Of a DNA stretch of 64,000 nucleotides, positions 35,703 through 43,657 are shown piece by piece. Made by a program: the position numbers and the translations under genes. The DNA comes from Janthinobacterium lividum PAMC 25724 (lineage in GTDB: Bacteria; Pseudomonadota; Gammaproteobacteria; Burkholderiales; Burkholderiaceae_D): assembly GCA_000242815.2 (NCBI GenBank), contig AHHB01000037.1, positions 62,001 through 126,000 of the forward strand. The letters are read 5' to 3'. The stretch's first letter is position 1, and each line of letters starts with the position of its first letter. The notes under the pieces were generated by a model, which was given only the letters and a program-made list of their open reading frames with translations, did not search any database and was not told the origin of the DNA.

Positions 35703-36174
35703 CGCGCCGTGCCGGACAAGGTATGTCGCGGTAAAACACAAAGCCACCCAAGCCGATGGCTTGCGTGTCGGCCTTCACGGCGTACACCAGTGTGTTCCTG
35801 GCCGCCTCGACCCGCAGCAGATTCTGGTGCAAGGCCGTTTGCGCGTGCGCCAGCCCCAACGATGGCGTCGGCGCCAGTTGCAAACGCAATTCGGACGTCA
35901 CCGCATCATAAGTCCAGCGGCCCGGGTTAAAAAAGGCGAAGCCACCGTCGAAACGCAGGCTGCCATCGTTGAACTGGGTCAGGCACATGCCGGGAAATTC
36001 GCTGGGCGGGTTGTACCAGGTGGCGGCCACGGCCGCCTCGGCCAACCTCTTGCCCGGCATCTGCAAGCTGCGCTTGTCAGCGGCATGGTTGCTGTTCCCG
36101 CCCGTGCCGGCGCAACCGGCCAGCGCCAGCGCACAAGCCAGTGCGCCCGCGCGTTTGATGTTTATCATGTGCAT
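35698..36174 (-). CDS. putative lipoprotein, 158 residues
   Basis: The N-terminus (MHMINIKRAGALACALALAGCAG) is a lipoprotein signal with lipobox LAGC and Cys21. The mature domain is about 135 residues, probably beta-rich, with MCLTQFNDGSLRFDGGFAFFNPGRW and a C-terminal GGFVFYRDIPC. I do not recognise a family. A second ATG two codons later is equally likely as start. Its 3' end runs into the repeats upstream of the signalling operon. Confidence 0.72.
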   Translation of the reverse strand: MHMINIKRAGALACALALAGCAGTGGNSNHAADKRSLQMPGKRLAEAAVAATWYNPPSEFPGMCLTQFNDGSLRFDGGFAFFNPGRWTYDAVTSELRLQLAPTPSLGLAHAQTALHQNLLRVEAARNTLVYAVKADTQAIGLGGFVFYRDIPCPARRG

Positions 36175-36258
36175 TCCCGCCCTTTACTTTATTGATAGAA
36201 ACACAATCTTGGCCCGGCAAGCCTGGCAGTTCCAGCCGTCAGCGCAGATACAGGAAAC

Positions 36259-37512
36259 TTAATTGCCCTCGGCCGCCTTGGCAGCGGCCTCGCGCAATTT
36301 ATCCTTTTTACTCTTGCGCGCGCCCTTCACGCCGCCGTTGAGCGTATCCGTCAGCGCACTCACGGGCGCGGGCAGTTGCGTCGGCTCGAAACCGGCTACC
36401 ACTTCGCGCACGATGCGCAAGTCGTTGCGGTTTTCGATCAGGCGGAAATGTGCTTCCATATCGGCCGTGACAAAACTGATGGCCGTGCCGCTTTCGCCCG
36501 CGCGGCCCGTGCGCCCGATGCGGTGCGTGTAATCGACTGCCGAGCGGGGCAAGTCGTAATTGACGACGGCCGGCAACCCGGCGATGTCGATGCCGCGCGC
36601 GGCCACGTCGGTGGCCACCAGCACCTGCAAACGACCGGCCTTGAAGTCAGCCAGCAACTGGCTGCGCGTACCCTGGCTAAATTCGCCGTGGAAGGCGCCC
36701 ACGTGCAGGCCGGCGCGCTGCAGCTTGTCGGCCACGTGTTCGGCTGCGTACTTGGTGGCGACAAACACCAGCACCCTGTCCCACTGCTGCTGCAGTATCA
36801 GGTAGCGCAGCAGTTGCGTGCGGCGCGGCACGTCGACCGTGATGGCGCGCTGCACGATGTCGGGCTGGTCCTGCGGTTCGGACGCCACTTCGATGCGCGC
36901 GGGTTCCTTGAGCAGGCTGTCGGCCAGCGCCTGCACGCTGTCGGGGAAGGTGGCCGAGAAGAACAGGTTTTGCCGTGTCGATGGCAGCAGCGCCAGAATC
37001 GCCTTGATTTCTTCGCTAAAACCCATGTCGAGCAAGCGGTCGGCTTCATCGAGCACGCACAGCGACACGCCGCCCAGTTTCACGGCATTTTGCCGCACCA
37101 GGTCCAGCAGGCGGCCCGGCGTGGCGACGACGATATCGGCACCGCCACGCAGTTGCATCATCTGCGGATTGATCGACACGCCGCCGAACAGCACGGAAAT
37201 CTTTAACTTAATGGGCAGCGGCTTGGCCAGCGCGTGTACCGTCTGCCCCACCTGCGCCGCCAGTTCGCGCGTAGGCACGAGGATCAGCGCGCGCACCTGG
37301 CGCGGGCCGGAAGCGGGCACCATCAGCGCCTGCAGCAGCGGCAGCGCGTAGGCGGCCGTCTTGCCGGAACCGGTTTGCGCCGCGCCCAGCACGTCGCTGC
37401 CGCGCAGGATGGCGGGAATAGCGGCCGCCTGGATGGCCGTCGGCGCGGCATAGCCGGCCTTGGCAACGGCGCGGACCAGGGCGGGAATCAGACCCAGTGA
37501 GGAAAATGGCAT
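36259..37512 (-). CDS. rhlE: ATP-dependent RNA helicase RhlE
   Basis: This 417-residue DEAD-box helicase has FSSLGLIPALVRAVAKAGY (RhlE-like start), PTAIQ Q-motif, TGSGKT, PTRELA, DEAD, SAT (FFSATF) and HRIGRTGRAG. The C-terminal tail is short and lysine-rich (KGARKSKKDKLREAAAK) rather than the long Gly/Arg tail of the paralogue at 12727. It should unwind short RNA duplexes in ribosome assembly or mRNA turnover. AAGG precedes the ATG, and a stable hairpin (37540-37564) lies in the likely leader. Confidence 0.92.
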   Translation of the reverse strand: MPFSSLGLIPALVRAVAKAGYAAPTAIQAAAIPAILRGSDVLGAAQTGSGKTAAYALPLLQALMVPASGPRQVRALILVPTRELAAQVGQTVHALAKPLPIKLKISVLFGGVSINPQMMQLRGGADIVVATPGRLLDLVRQNAVKLGGVSLCVLDEADRLLDMGFSEEIKAILALLPSTRQNLFFSATFPDSVQALADSLLKEPARIEVASEPQDQPDIVQRAITVDVPRRTQLLRYLILQQQWDRVLVFVATKYAAEHVADKLQRAGLHVGAFHGEFSQGTRSQLLADFKAGRLQVLVATDVAARGIDIAGLPAVVNYDLPRSAVDYTHRIGRTGRAGESGTAISFVTADMEAHFRLIENRNDLRIVREVVAGFEPTQLPAPVSALTDTLNGGVKGARKSKKDKLREAAAKAAEGN

Positions 37513-37539
37513 AGCGGGCCTTCTTTATTCGTCAAGTGA

Positions 37540-37564
37540 GACCGGCCGCGAAAGGCGGCCGGTC
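37540..37564. other. GAAA-capped hairpin upstream of rhlE
   Basis: GACCGGCCGC and GCGGCCGGTC form a perfect 10-bp stem with a GAAAG loop. There is no T-run on the minus strand, so it is more likely a leader structure of rhlE than a terminator of the DUF4105 gene. Confidence 0.5.
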
Positions 37565-37689
37565 GGATAGGCTGACAGTATAAAGCAAGGGTAGGACTCA
37601 GCGGACAAAATGCTCCGCGCTGGTCACCATGCCGCTGACGGCAGCCAGTAAGACAAGTCAATGGAACAATGCCGTGGGAATGTTGTCGG

Positions 37690-38748
37690 CTACTGCCTGG
37701 GCATTTGCAGCTTCGGGTAGCCCGCTTCGTCATAGCCGGGCATGGCGCGCCGGATGGCGTGCGAAAAATCTGCATCCTTGTTGGCCGCCCGCGCGCGTGC
37801 CGTGATGTGGCCGCCGTCGCGCAGTTGCTGGAAGCTCTGGCCGGGCACCAGACCGTTGACGTCGAACAGGTAGCGGTCCAGATAGCCCGAGGCCAGCAAG
37901 CGGTAATCAAACGGCAGGCCCGGCACGACCCGACGCACCATCTCGAAAACGAGGGTGGTGCAGTTGGCCGTCAGCGTGTGATAGAACTGCGGCTTGGCCT
38001 TCAGCGCTTGCGCCTCGTCCAGGTAGGCCAGGAACAGTGAGCGCATGGCCGCCTTCGGCATCATCACGCGGTACAAATGCATGTCCTCGCCGCGTGCATT
38101 CGTGCGCACGCGCAGGATGTCGCGCTCGTCAGCGGCGATCAGGCTCATCTCGAAATGCTTGAAAAAACCACCGATGGCGGAAAAGCTCTCGCCCTTTTCC
38201 TTGCGGATTTCGATGGAAAACGTCAGGAAGCGCCCGTCCGCAAAGCCGAACGAGATCAGGGTGTGCGCAATATACGGCCCGGTCCAGTACGACAGCGCCG
38301 CGTCCAGCGTGCGCAGCTCGTCGAGGTCATAGCTGCGCTGCTCCCACTTCACCGTGTAATCGTCATCGCTGCGCCAGTCGAAATTGCGCACATTGTCCAG
38401 CGTGACGCGATTGCCCGTCACCGTGCCCGTGACATTGCGCGCCACGTCGTCGGCCCACACGCGCTGCTGCTGTGGCGTGATCAAGCTCCACCACAGCAGC
38501 AGCAGCGCGAACCCGGCCGCATACGGCAGCAGCACGCGCACTTCGCCGCGCGTCCACCACAGCACCACGCTGGCCACGCCCAGCGCGCCCCACAGCAGGG
38601 CGCCGATGGCTTGCGCCGCCATGCCGCCGGAGAGCTGGTACCACAGCGCCAGCGCACCCCACAGGGCCGTCAGCAAGAGCATCAGGGAAACGGCCATTTT
38701 GCCGATGCTGCCCAGCACGCAGCGGGCACGATGTGATAATGAAGTCAT
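37690..38748 (-). CDS. DUF4105 domain-containing membrane protein
   Basis: This 352-residue protein has three N-terminal hydrophobic helices (about 20-40, 45-64 and 72-90) and a periplasmic domain matching DUF4105: NVRNFDWRSDDDYTVKWEQRSYDLDEL, ARTLISFGF-like HTLISFGFADG, SFSAIGGFF, RTNARGEDMHLYR and YHTLTANCTTLVFEM. The conserved Cys and His of this family recall papain-like (NlpC/P60) folds, but activity is not established. The start at 38748 precedes the first helix; upstream codons are non-protein-like. Confidence 0.88.
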   Translation of the reverse strand: MTSLSHRARCVLGSIGKMAVSLMLLLTALWGALALWYQLSGGMAAQAIGALLWGALGVASVVLWWTRGEVRVLLPYAAGFALLLLWWSLITPQQQRVWADDVARNVTGTVTGNRVTLDNVRNFDWRSDDDYTVKWEQRSYDLDELRTLDAALSYWTGPYIAHTLISFGFADGRFLTFSIEIRKEKGESFSAIGGFFKHFEMSLIAADERDILRVRTNARGEDMHLYRVMMPKAAMRSLFLAYLDEAQALKAKPQFYHTLTANCTTLVFEMVRRVVPGLPFDYRLLASGYLDRYLFDVNGLVPGQSFQQLRDGGHITARARAANKDADFSHAIRRAMPGYDEAGYPKLQMPRQ

Positions 38749-38919
38749 GCCTCGATTATAGGGGCAAGTGCTGCGAGCATGACGGCAACGCCACTGCCAA
38801 CGCGATCGGGCATGTCGATGCTGGCGATGGCAAGCGCTCGCCAAAGTGCGCGCTTTTATCAATTTTCTGGGCCAGTAATTGCCGCCGGAAGCGGCGACAG
38901 TAGCGTAGTCAGCTTAGAC

Positions 38920-38950
38920 TATAATATTACTATATGGAAATATTATGAAG
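38920..38950 (+). promoter_or_regulatory. motA promoter region with AT-rich dyad
   Basis: A consensus TATAAT lies at 38920-38925 without a clear -35. It overlaps an inverted repeat, TAATATT (38923-38929) and AATATTA, about 10 bases apart and just before AAGGAG. The stretch is far more AT-rich than its surroundings and could be an operator. Confidence 0.45.
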
Positions 38951-38959
38951 GAGTAAGTT

Positions 38960-39823
38960 TTGCTAGTCATACTGGGATTTCTCATCGTCGTGTTTTCGGT
39001 CTTCGGCGGCTTCGCCATGCAGGGTGGCCACCTGGCGGCCCTGTTCCAGCCGCTGGAATTGCTGATGATCGGCGGCGCCGCACTGGGCACCTTCTTTGTC
39101 GGCAACGACGCCAAGGCCATCCGTGCCACATTCGCCGCCCTGCCCACCCTGTTCCACAGTTCGCAATACACGAAGGCGCGCTATATGGAACTGATGGGAC
39201 TACTATATGAAATCCTCAGCAAAATCCGCAAGGAAGGCTTGATGGCGGTCGAGAACGATATCGACGACCCTTACCGCAGCCCCATCTTCGTGAAATATCC
39301 GTACACGCTCGGTGACGAGCACATCCTGGAATTCATCACCGACTACCTGCGCCTGATGGTGTCGGGCAATATGGATGCTTACCAGATCGAAAACCTGATG
39401 GATAACGAGATCGAGACGCACCATGAAGATGCGGAAATGCCGATCCAGACGATTTCACAGCTGGCCGACGCCATGCCCGCCTTCGGCATCGTGGCCGCCG
39501 TGATGGGCGTGGTGCATACCATGGCGTCCGTCGGCTTGCCGCCGGCCGAGCTGGGCGTGCTGATCGCGCAGGCGCTGGTGGGCACCTTCATCGGCATCTT
39601 GCTGGCTTATGGCTTCATCGCACCGCTGGCCAGCTTGCTGCGCCGCAAGCACCATGAAACGGCAAAGATGTACCAGTGCGTGAAAGTGACTTTATTGGCT
39701 AGCCTGAACGGCTACGCGCCGGCGCTGGCCGTAGAATTCGGCCGCAAGGTCATTTCCGCAACGGAACGCCCGTCGTTCAGCGAACTGGAAAACCACGTGC
39801 GCCAGGTGCGCACGAAGAACTAG
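38960..39823 (+). CDS. motA: flagellar motor stator protein MotA
   Basis: This 287-residue protein is the proton-channel stator subunit that turns the flagellar rotor. The start is TTG at 38960, supported by AAGGAG six bases before it and by the MotA-like opening MLVILGFLIVVFSVFGGFAMQGG. Four helices are present (1-22, about 34-50, about 170-190, about 200-222), with the charged cytoplasmic loop between helices 2 and 3 and PAFGIVAAVMGVVHTM in helix 3, the conserved proline region. Its partner motB normally follows directly but is absent; a miniature element begins 41 bases after the stop. Confidence 0.95.
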   Translation: MLVILGFLIVVFSVFGGFAMQGGHLAALFQPLELLMIGGAALGTFFVGNDAKAIRATFAALPTLFHSSQYTKARYMELMGLLYEILSKIRKEGLMAVENDIDDPYRSPIFVKYPYTLGDEHILEFITDYLRLMVSGNMDAYQIENLMDNEIETHHEDAEMPIQTISQLADAMPAFGIVAAVMGVVHTMASVGLPPAELGVLIAQALVGTFIGILLAYGFIAPLASLLRRKHHETAKMYQCVKVTLLASLNGYAPALAVEFGRKVISATERPSFSELENHVRQVRTKN

Positions 39824-39864
39824 CCAGATCCGTTTCAGCGACATCATCAACCTACCCGGCGCTG

Positions 39865-40022
39865 TAATGCCGTTCAGTTAAGGGTTTTAGCGTGATTTAT
39901 GAGCGCCAGTAAATTCGCTAACCCCAGAGGCAAAGAGCAGGGGTCGGACCCTCAGGGTCCGACCCCTGTCCTAGTTCTTGGGCTAAAAATAGCATCACTA
40001 ACACACTAACTGAATGGCATTA
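39865..40022. mobile_element. IS4-like miniature inverted-repeat element, copy B
   Basis: The 158-bp element has the same ends as copy A at 11535, with one change (TAATGCCGTTCAGT and ACTGAATGGCATTA) and the same internal sequence (GCGCCAGTAAATTCGCTAA). It is longer because of a roughly 43-base insert that carries a GGGGTC/GACCCC palindrome. Flanking 11-mers ACCCGGCGCTG (39854-39864) and GCCCGGCGATG (40023-40033) look like a target duplication with two mismatches. No coding capacity. Confidence 0.82.
39940..39966. repeat. GGGGTC palindrome nested in the miniature element
   Basis: GGGGTCGGACC (39940-39950) pairs perfectly with GGTCCGACCCC (39956-39966). It lies in the insert that distinguishes copy B from copy A and belongs to the dispersed palindrome family seen at 8704, 52006, 58186 and 60346. 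Confidence 0.75.
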
Positions 40023-40043
40023 GCCCGGCGATGGCTTTTCTTC

Positions 40044-40090
40044 GCGTCCCTCCTAGCCAGCGCAATCGAGGCGCTTGCGTGCAGGGACGC
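40044..40090. repeat. inverted repeat next to copy B
   Basis: GCGTCCCT (40044-40051) pairs with AGGGACGC (40083-40090), and AGCGC with GCGCT inside. It could be a terminator for the minus-strand small gene ending at 40124 or a scar of DNA rearrangement; there is no T-run. Confidence 0.4.
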
Positions 40091-40123
40091 ACGATGATCA
40101 CGCTTTAGTTGAATCAATCACCA

Positions 40124-40303
40124 CTACTGAGTGCGGCTACGGCATGCCATCACAGCGTAAAGAATTGCCAATCCAACCATGGATCCAGCTGCGCCCAGAT
40201 GCTTACCCACAAAAAAAGCAGCACTACTGACAGCAAAGCACATTGCAACGAGAGCGAAACCTATCACTTTCGTATTTTTTTCATTATGGATCAAGTTTAT
40301 CAT
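40124..40303 (-). CDS. possible small membrane protein, 59 residues
   Basis: A 59-codon minus-strand frame (MINLIHNEKNTKVIG...) has two hydrophobic helices, about 13-32 and 40-53, separated by GKHLGAAG, and ends CRSRTQ. The region is less GC-rich than its surroundings. No clear ribosome site is seen before the ATG, which weakens the call. The helix-turn-helix membrane hairpin is typical of small inner-membrane proteins or toxin-like peptides, but no family is recognised. Confidence 0.45.
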   Translation of the reverse strand: MINLIHNEKNTKVIGFALVAMCFAVSSAAFFVGKHLGAAGSMVGLAILYAVMACRSRTQ

Positions 40304-40429
40304 TCAATATTCGCAGTGGCAGCTGCTGGCAGCCAATAGCGAACGGCCGGAACGGCTCAGTGTACGAAGTTATTGCCTTCATGATAAGCAAGAGCTTTTA
40401 TCTCGCGCAGCAATTCCTCGCCCTGCCAT

Positions 40430-42274
40430 TTACTGACTCGGCACCGTCTCGTCCGGGCAGCTGACCTCGTCCTCTGGCGTGTATAAAGTCATCGGCACGC
40501 GCTGGCCGTCGACTTCCAGCTCGCGCACTTTCGGCGGCACCAGCTGAAATTGACCGGCCTGCAGTTTCTCGCGCAGGGGCTTGCAGCGCAGCGTATCTGC
40601 GGGGATTTGTCCGCGCGCGTACCAGCTGCCATCGTCCTTTTGCGCCAGCAAGACCGACGAGGCACGCGGAGTATTGCTGATCAGCAGCACGTCCTGCTTG
40701 CCATCGCCATCAAAATCGAGCAGATAGGCGTCACACTGCGGCCCTGCCCGCTTCAAACAGGCGGGCAGGCGCCAGGCAGGACTCACTTGCGTCCAGTCCT
40801 GGCGCAGGAAACTATCGGGCAGCTTCGCCGTGGCCGGGCGCAGGGTCAGGTTGATCGACACGTCGCTCAGCGCACCCGTCTCGTCGAGGCGGTTCTGGCG
40901 CTTGAGCATGGCTTCGGCGCGGGCCCGCACGATCGCTGCGTCGGCGCCCGTCGTGCGCTTCGTCAATTCCTGCAGGGCCGCCTGGCCATAACGCGCGCCC
41001 TGGAAGCGCAGGTAGTCGAAATCGAACTTGTCCACGCTCACTTTACCGCTGTCCAGGCGCGCCATCTGGCTGGCCACGGCAATGCGCGCCGGGTCGGCCA
41101 GTGGCGTGAACAGGGCGAACAGCACCAGCAGGGTAACAAAGGCGGTGGCCACGTTGACGTTGGCGATCAGGTGCAGCCAGTCGCCATACTTGCTGGCCGC
41201 CCAGGCATAGCCGCCAGCGTAGCAGGTGGCGACCAGCAGGCAGGCGCCGGCGATCAGACGGTCGGCCGTCCAGCCATGCGACATCACGCGCAGGGTCAGC
41301 GCATAGATGGCGATGCCCACCACCCACGGCAACAACAGACAAGCCAGGCGCGTGCCCAGGCGGATGCCGCGCGCCACGCCGTGGCCCACTTCGCCGTTCT
41401 GGAAGGCGGCATTGATCAGCACCACCAGCACGCCAGCCATGCCCAGCAGCACGGCGGCGGCATGGCGCGTGGCCCACAGGCGCTCGAAGCCGATGAATGG
41501 CAAGGTCAGCAGGAAGCCGGACACCAGCACGGCGGCGATCGGCATCAGCCACGACAGCAGCACCAGCAGCAAGGTGCGGATGCCGCGCACGATGGACGGG
41601 CGCACGTCGGTGATGTGGATGGCGAACGAAAATGCGAAGCAGATGACGGGGATCACGAACCAGGCCTGGCCCAGCAGCTTTTGCAGGAAACTGAGCTTGA
41701 TCAACAGGAACAGTTGCCCGCCCAGCCACAGCACCAGCCACAGGCCCAGCACGAACAGCAGGGAAAACAGCAGCTGGATGCCCAGCTTCCAGGCGATTTC
41801 AAAGTACGTGGGATAGCGGGCGATGCGCTGGCCATCCTGGGCGCTGGCCAGCACCAGCGCATGGGCGATATACAAGCCCACCACGCAAAAGCCGAACAAC
41901 TGAGCGGAAATCACGCGCAGCGGCGCGCCCGGCTTGTAATTACCCCAGATGACGTGCTCGGCGCCACGCGCCACGTCATGCCATGCCAGCACGGCCAGCA
42001 CGACGCCGGCACCAGCCATCCACAGGGCGATGCGCTTCGCCGACATATGGCCCAGGCTGGACACCAGCAAAATGGGCAGCAGCAAGCTGATCAGCATTAA
42101 CGGACCCAGCAGATAAGCTTCCGTGGCGGGCCACACCTTGTCTTGCGCCGTGCTGTACAGCCAGTACAGCAGCAAGCCTTGCAGCATGCCCGTCACCAGG
42201 CGCGTCACCGCGATGCGCGGCGCCACCACCGGATCGAGCAAGGCCATGTTTTTTCCTGCGCCATCGTGCTGCAT
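40430..42274 (-). CDS. DUF4153 domain-containing membrane protein
   Basis: This 614-residue protein has at least ten hydrophobic helices in residues 20-410, matching DUF4153, then a soluble C-terminal region of about 200 residues containing YLLDFDGDGKQDVLLI, an FG-GAP/calcium-loop-like DxDGDGxxD motif, and a final tail. ATG 42274 was preferred because AGGA lies 7 bases before it; another ATG is two codons upstream. The role of the family is unknown. It is a single-gene unit next to the mobile-element region. Confidence 0.85.
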   Translation of the reverse strand: MQHDGAGKNMALLDPVVAPRIAVTRLVTGMLQGLLLYWLYSTAQDKVWPATEAYLLGPLMLISLLLPILLVSSLGHMSAKRIALWMAGAGVVLAVLAWHDVARGAEHVIWGNYKPGAPLRVISAQLFGFCVVGLYIAHALVLASAQDGQRIARYPTYFEIAWKLGIQLLFSLLFVLGLWLVLWLGGQLFLLIKLSFLQKLLGQAWFVIPVICFAFSFAIHITDVRPSIVRGIRTLLLVLLSWLMPIAAVLVSGFLLTLPFIGFERLWATRHAAAVLLGMAGVLVVLINAAFQNGEVGHGVARGIRLGTRLACLLLPWVVGIAIYALTLRVMSHGWTADRLIAGACLLVATCYAGGYAWAASKYGDWLHLIANVNVATAFVTLLVLFALFTPLADPARIAVASQMARLDSGKVSVDKFDFDYLRFQGARYGQAALQELTKRTTGADAAIVRARAEAMLKRQNRLDETGALSDVSINLTLRPATAKLPDSFLRQDWTQVSPAWRLPACLKRAGPQCDAYLLDFDGDGKQDVLLISNTPRASSVLLAQKDDGSWYARGQIPADTLRCKPLREKLQAGQFQLVPPKVRELEVDGQRVPMTLYTPEDEVSCPDETVPSQ

Positions 42275-42696
42275 AGTCATTTCCTCAAGAGTCGTTTAGT
42301 GCTGTAAAGGCCGGCCATTATTGCATTTCGTTATCGTCATCTCAACAGCGATTCGTGCGCCGCCCCTCGCCGCACGCCTGCGCTGGGGCGTAATGGCAAG
42401 CTTTGCGCCAGGCCCCAGGCCAGTTCCGGCGCGAAGAACGGCACAGCACGGACTGGCCCGTGAGCAGCAGCGGCCACGCCGCCGAGGCGCACCTGAAGGG
42501 GTTCAGTTGCCAGATGAAACAGGAATCCATGCAGATCGTCGAGATGGCGCAAGCGACACCATTGCGCCGCAACGCCGTGCACCGGGCTGAAAAACGCGGC
42601 TAGCACAGCGCAAGGTCGCTAGCAAGGCGATCATTGGAGGGCGCGGGGGCGCGCAAGATAGAAGGAACAAGCGAGGAACAAGCGCTGAAAAACAAA
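42275..42696. other. 422-base spacer without a supported gene
   Basis: The stretch lies between two minus-strand genes. Several short open frames exist on both strands, but none has a ribosome site, a recognisable motif or a protein-like composition, and they mirror one another as GC-rich DNA does. It may be a decayed gene. It should contain the promoter of the DUF4153 gene. Confidence 0.5.
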
Positions 42697-42726
42697 AAAC
42701 CGCCTGTGCGATGCAGCAGGCGGTTT
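42697..42726 (-). terminator. intrinsic terminator of the DUF642-like PEP-CTERM gene
   Basis: On the minus strand AAACCGCCTG pairs with CAGGCGGTTT around a 10-base loop, followed by a T-rich tail (TTTTTTGTTTTT). It starts 20 bases after the stop codon. Confidence 0.9.
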
Positions 42727-42745
42727 GATCTGAGGCAAAACAGGC

Positions 42746-43387
42746 TTACTTGGCGGCCTTGCGGCGACGCAGGAAGCCCATCAGGCCAAGGCCAGCCAGC
42801 AGCATGGCGTAGGTTTCCGGTTCCGGCACGGCGGCCATCACGGACACGTTGTCGATGACGGCGCCAGAGTAATTGTCGAACCGCGTACCAGCCTTGGCGG
42901 CGCTGGCAAACGACAGGGTCGCCAAGCCAGTGGTGGCGGCCGTGAAGTTCAGGGTATGGCTGTACAAGGTGTTCGAGGCGGCGGCAGTCGAGTAAAAATC
43001 GCCTGCCACGCCGCCGAACTTGACAGCCACGCCCTGGCCTGCCGGACCGCTGGAATTGCGCGCCATGTCAAAGCTCAGGCTATACGTCTGGCCAGCCACG
43101 ACATTGAAATTTTGCGACAGGAAACCCGGACCTGGCGTGCCCAGCATATCGATGCTGTAGCCATTGATGGCGTTGTAGGCATTGCGGATCAGGTCGACGG
43201 AACTGGCGCCCACGGTCCAGCCCGTGATTGCCGACGAGCCGCTGGAGACGACTTTAAAGCCACTGCCGAAGGTGTAGCCGGGCGCGAGCGTTTCAAAATT
43301 GCCATTCGTGATCAGGTTGACGGGGCTGGCACTGGCCGTGCCGGCAGTAAGCAGAGCGACAACTGCTGCGATGGTAGCGATTTTCAT
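42746..43387 (-). CDS. PEP-CTERM sorting domain protein, DUF642-like
   Basis: This 213-residue exported protein has a signal peptide (about 1-21, cleavage near ASA), the opening NLITNGNFET and the blocks GWTVGASSVDLI and GQTYSLSFDMARN, which together match DUF642/choice-of-anchor carbohydrate-binding-like beta-sandwich proteins. The C-terminal sorting signal is at 187-213 (VPEPETYAMLLAGLGLMGFLRRRKAAK). AGGAAACC precedes the ATG. Exosortase would process it for release or surface display. It is unrelated in its body to the PEP-CTERM protein at 16281. Confidence 0.9.
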   Translation of the reverse strand: MKIATIAAVVALLTAGTASASPVNLITNGNFETLAPGYTFGSGFKVVSSGSSAITGWTVGASSVDLIRNAYNAINGYSIDMLGTPGPGFLSQNFNVVAGQTYSLSFDMARNSSGPAGQGVAVKFGGVAGDFYSTAAASNTLYSHTLNFTAATTGLATLSFASAAKAGTRFDNYSGAVIDNVSVMAAVPEPETYAMLLAGLGLMGFLRRRKAAK

Positions 43388-43657
43388 GAGCTGGTTTCCT
43401 TGCCTTAATGGCATTAAATTTACCCTGAGAGCAATCATATCTCAGCCTTGATGGAAATCAAAGAACTTTGCAAAAATATATTTTATGTAGATAATTTGCA
43501 ACATCTTCAACACCTCCAGACGGGAACGGCGATAGCGCAAGCGAGACCCTGACGCACCACCAGAATGCCACCTCCAGCATGGCTGCATGGGCGTCGCACA
43601 AATTGGTGGCGGCCAAGGTCTTGGCACTTCCTTTGTTAGTAGCCGATGGCGACGATG

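Noticed and set aside
40550-42100. 516-codon plus-strand open frame
   Set aside because: Antisense to the DUF4153 membrane protein; its Gln/His/Arg-rich sequence is the reverse reading of hydrophobic codons.
42321-42606. Overlapping open frames on both strands in the spacer after DUF4153
   Set aside because: None has a ribosome site, motif or plausible composition; no gene is supported.
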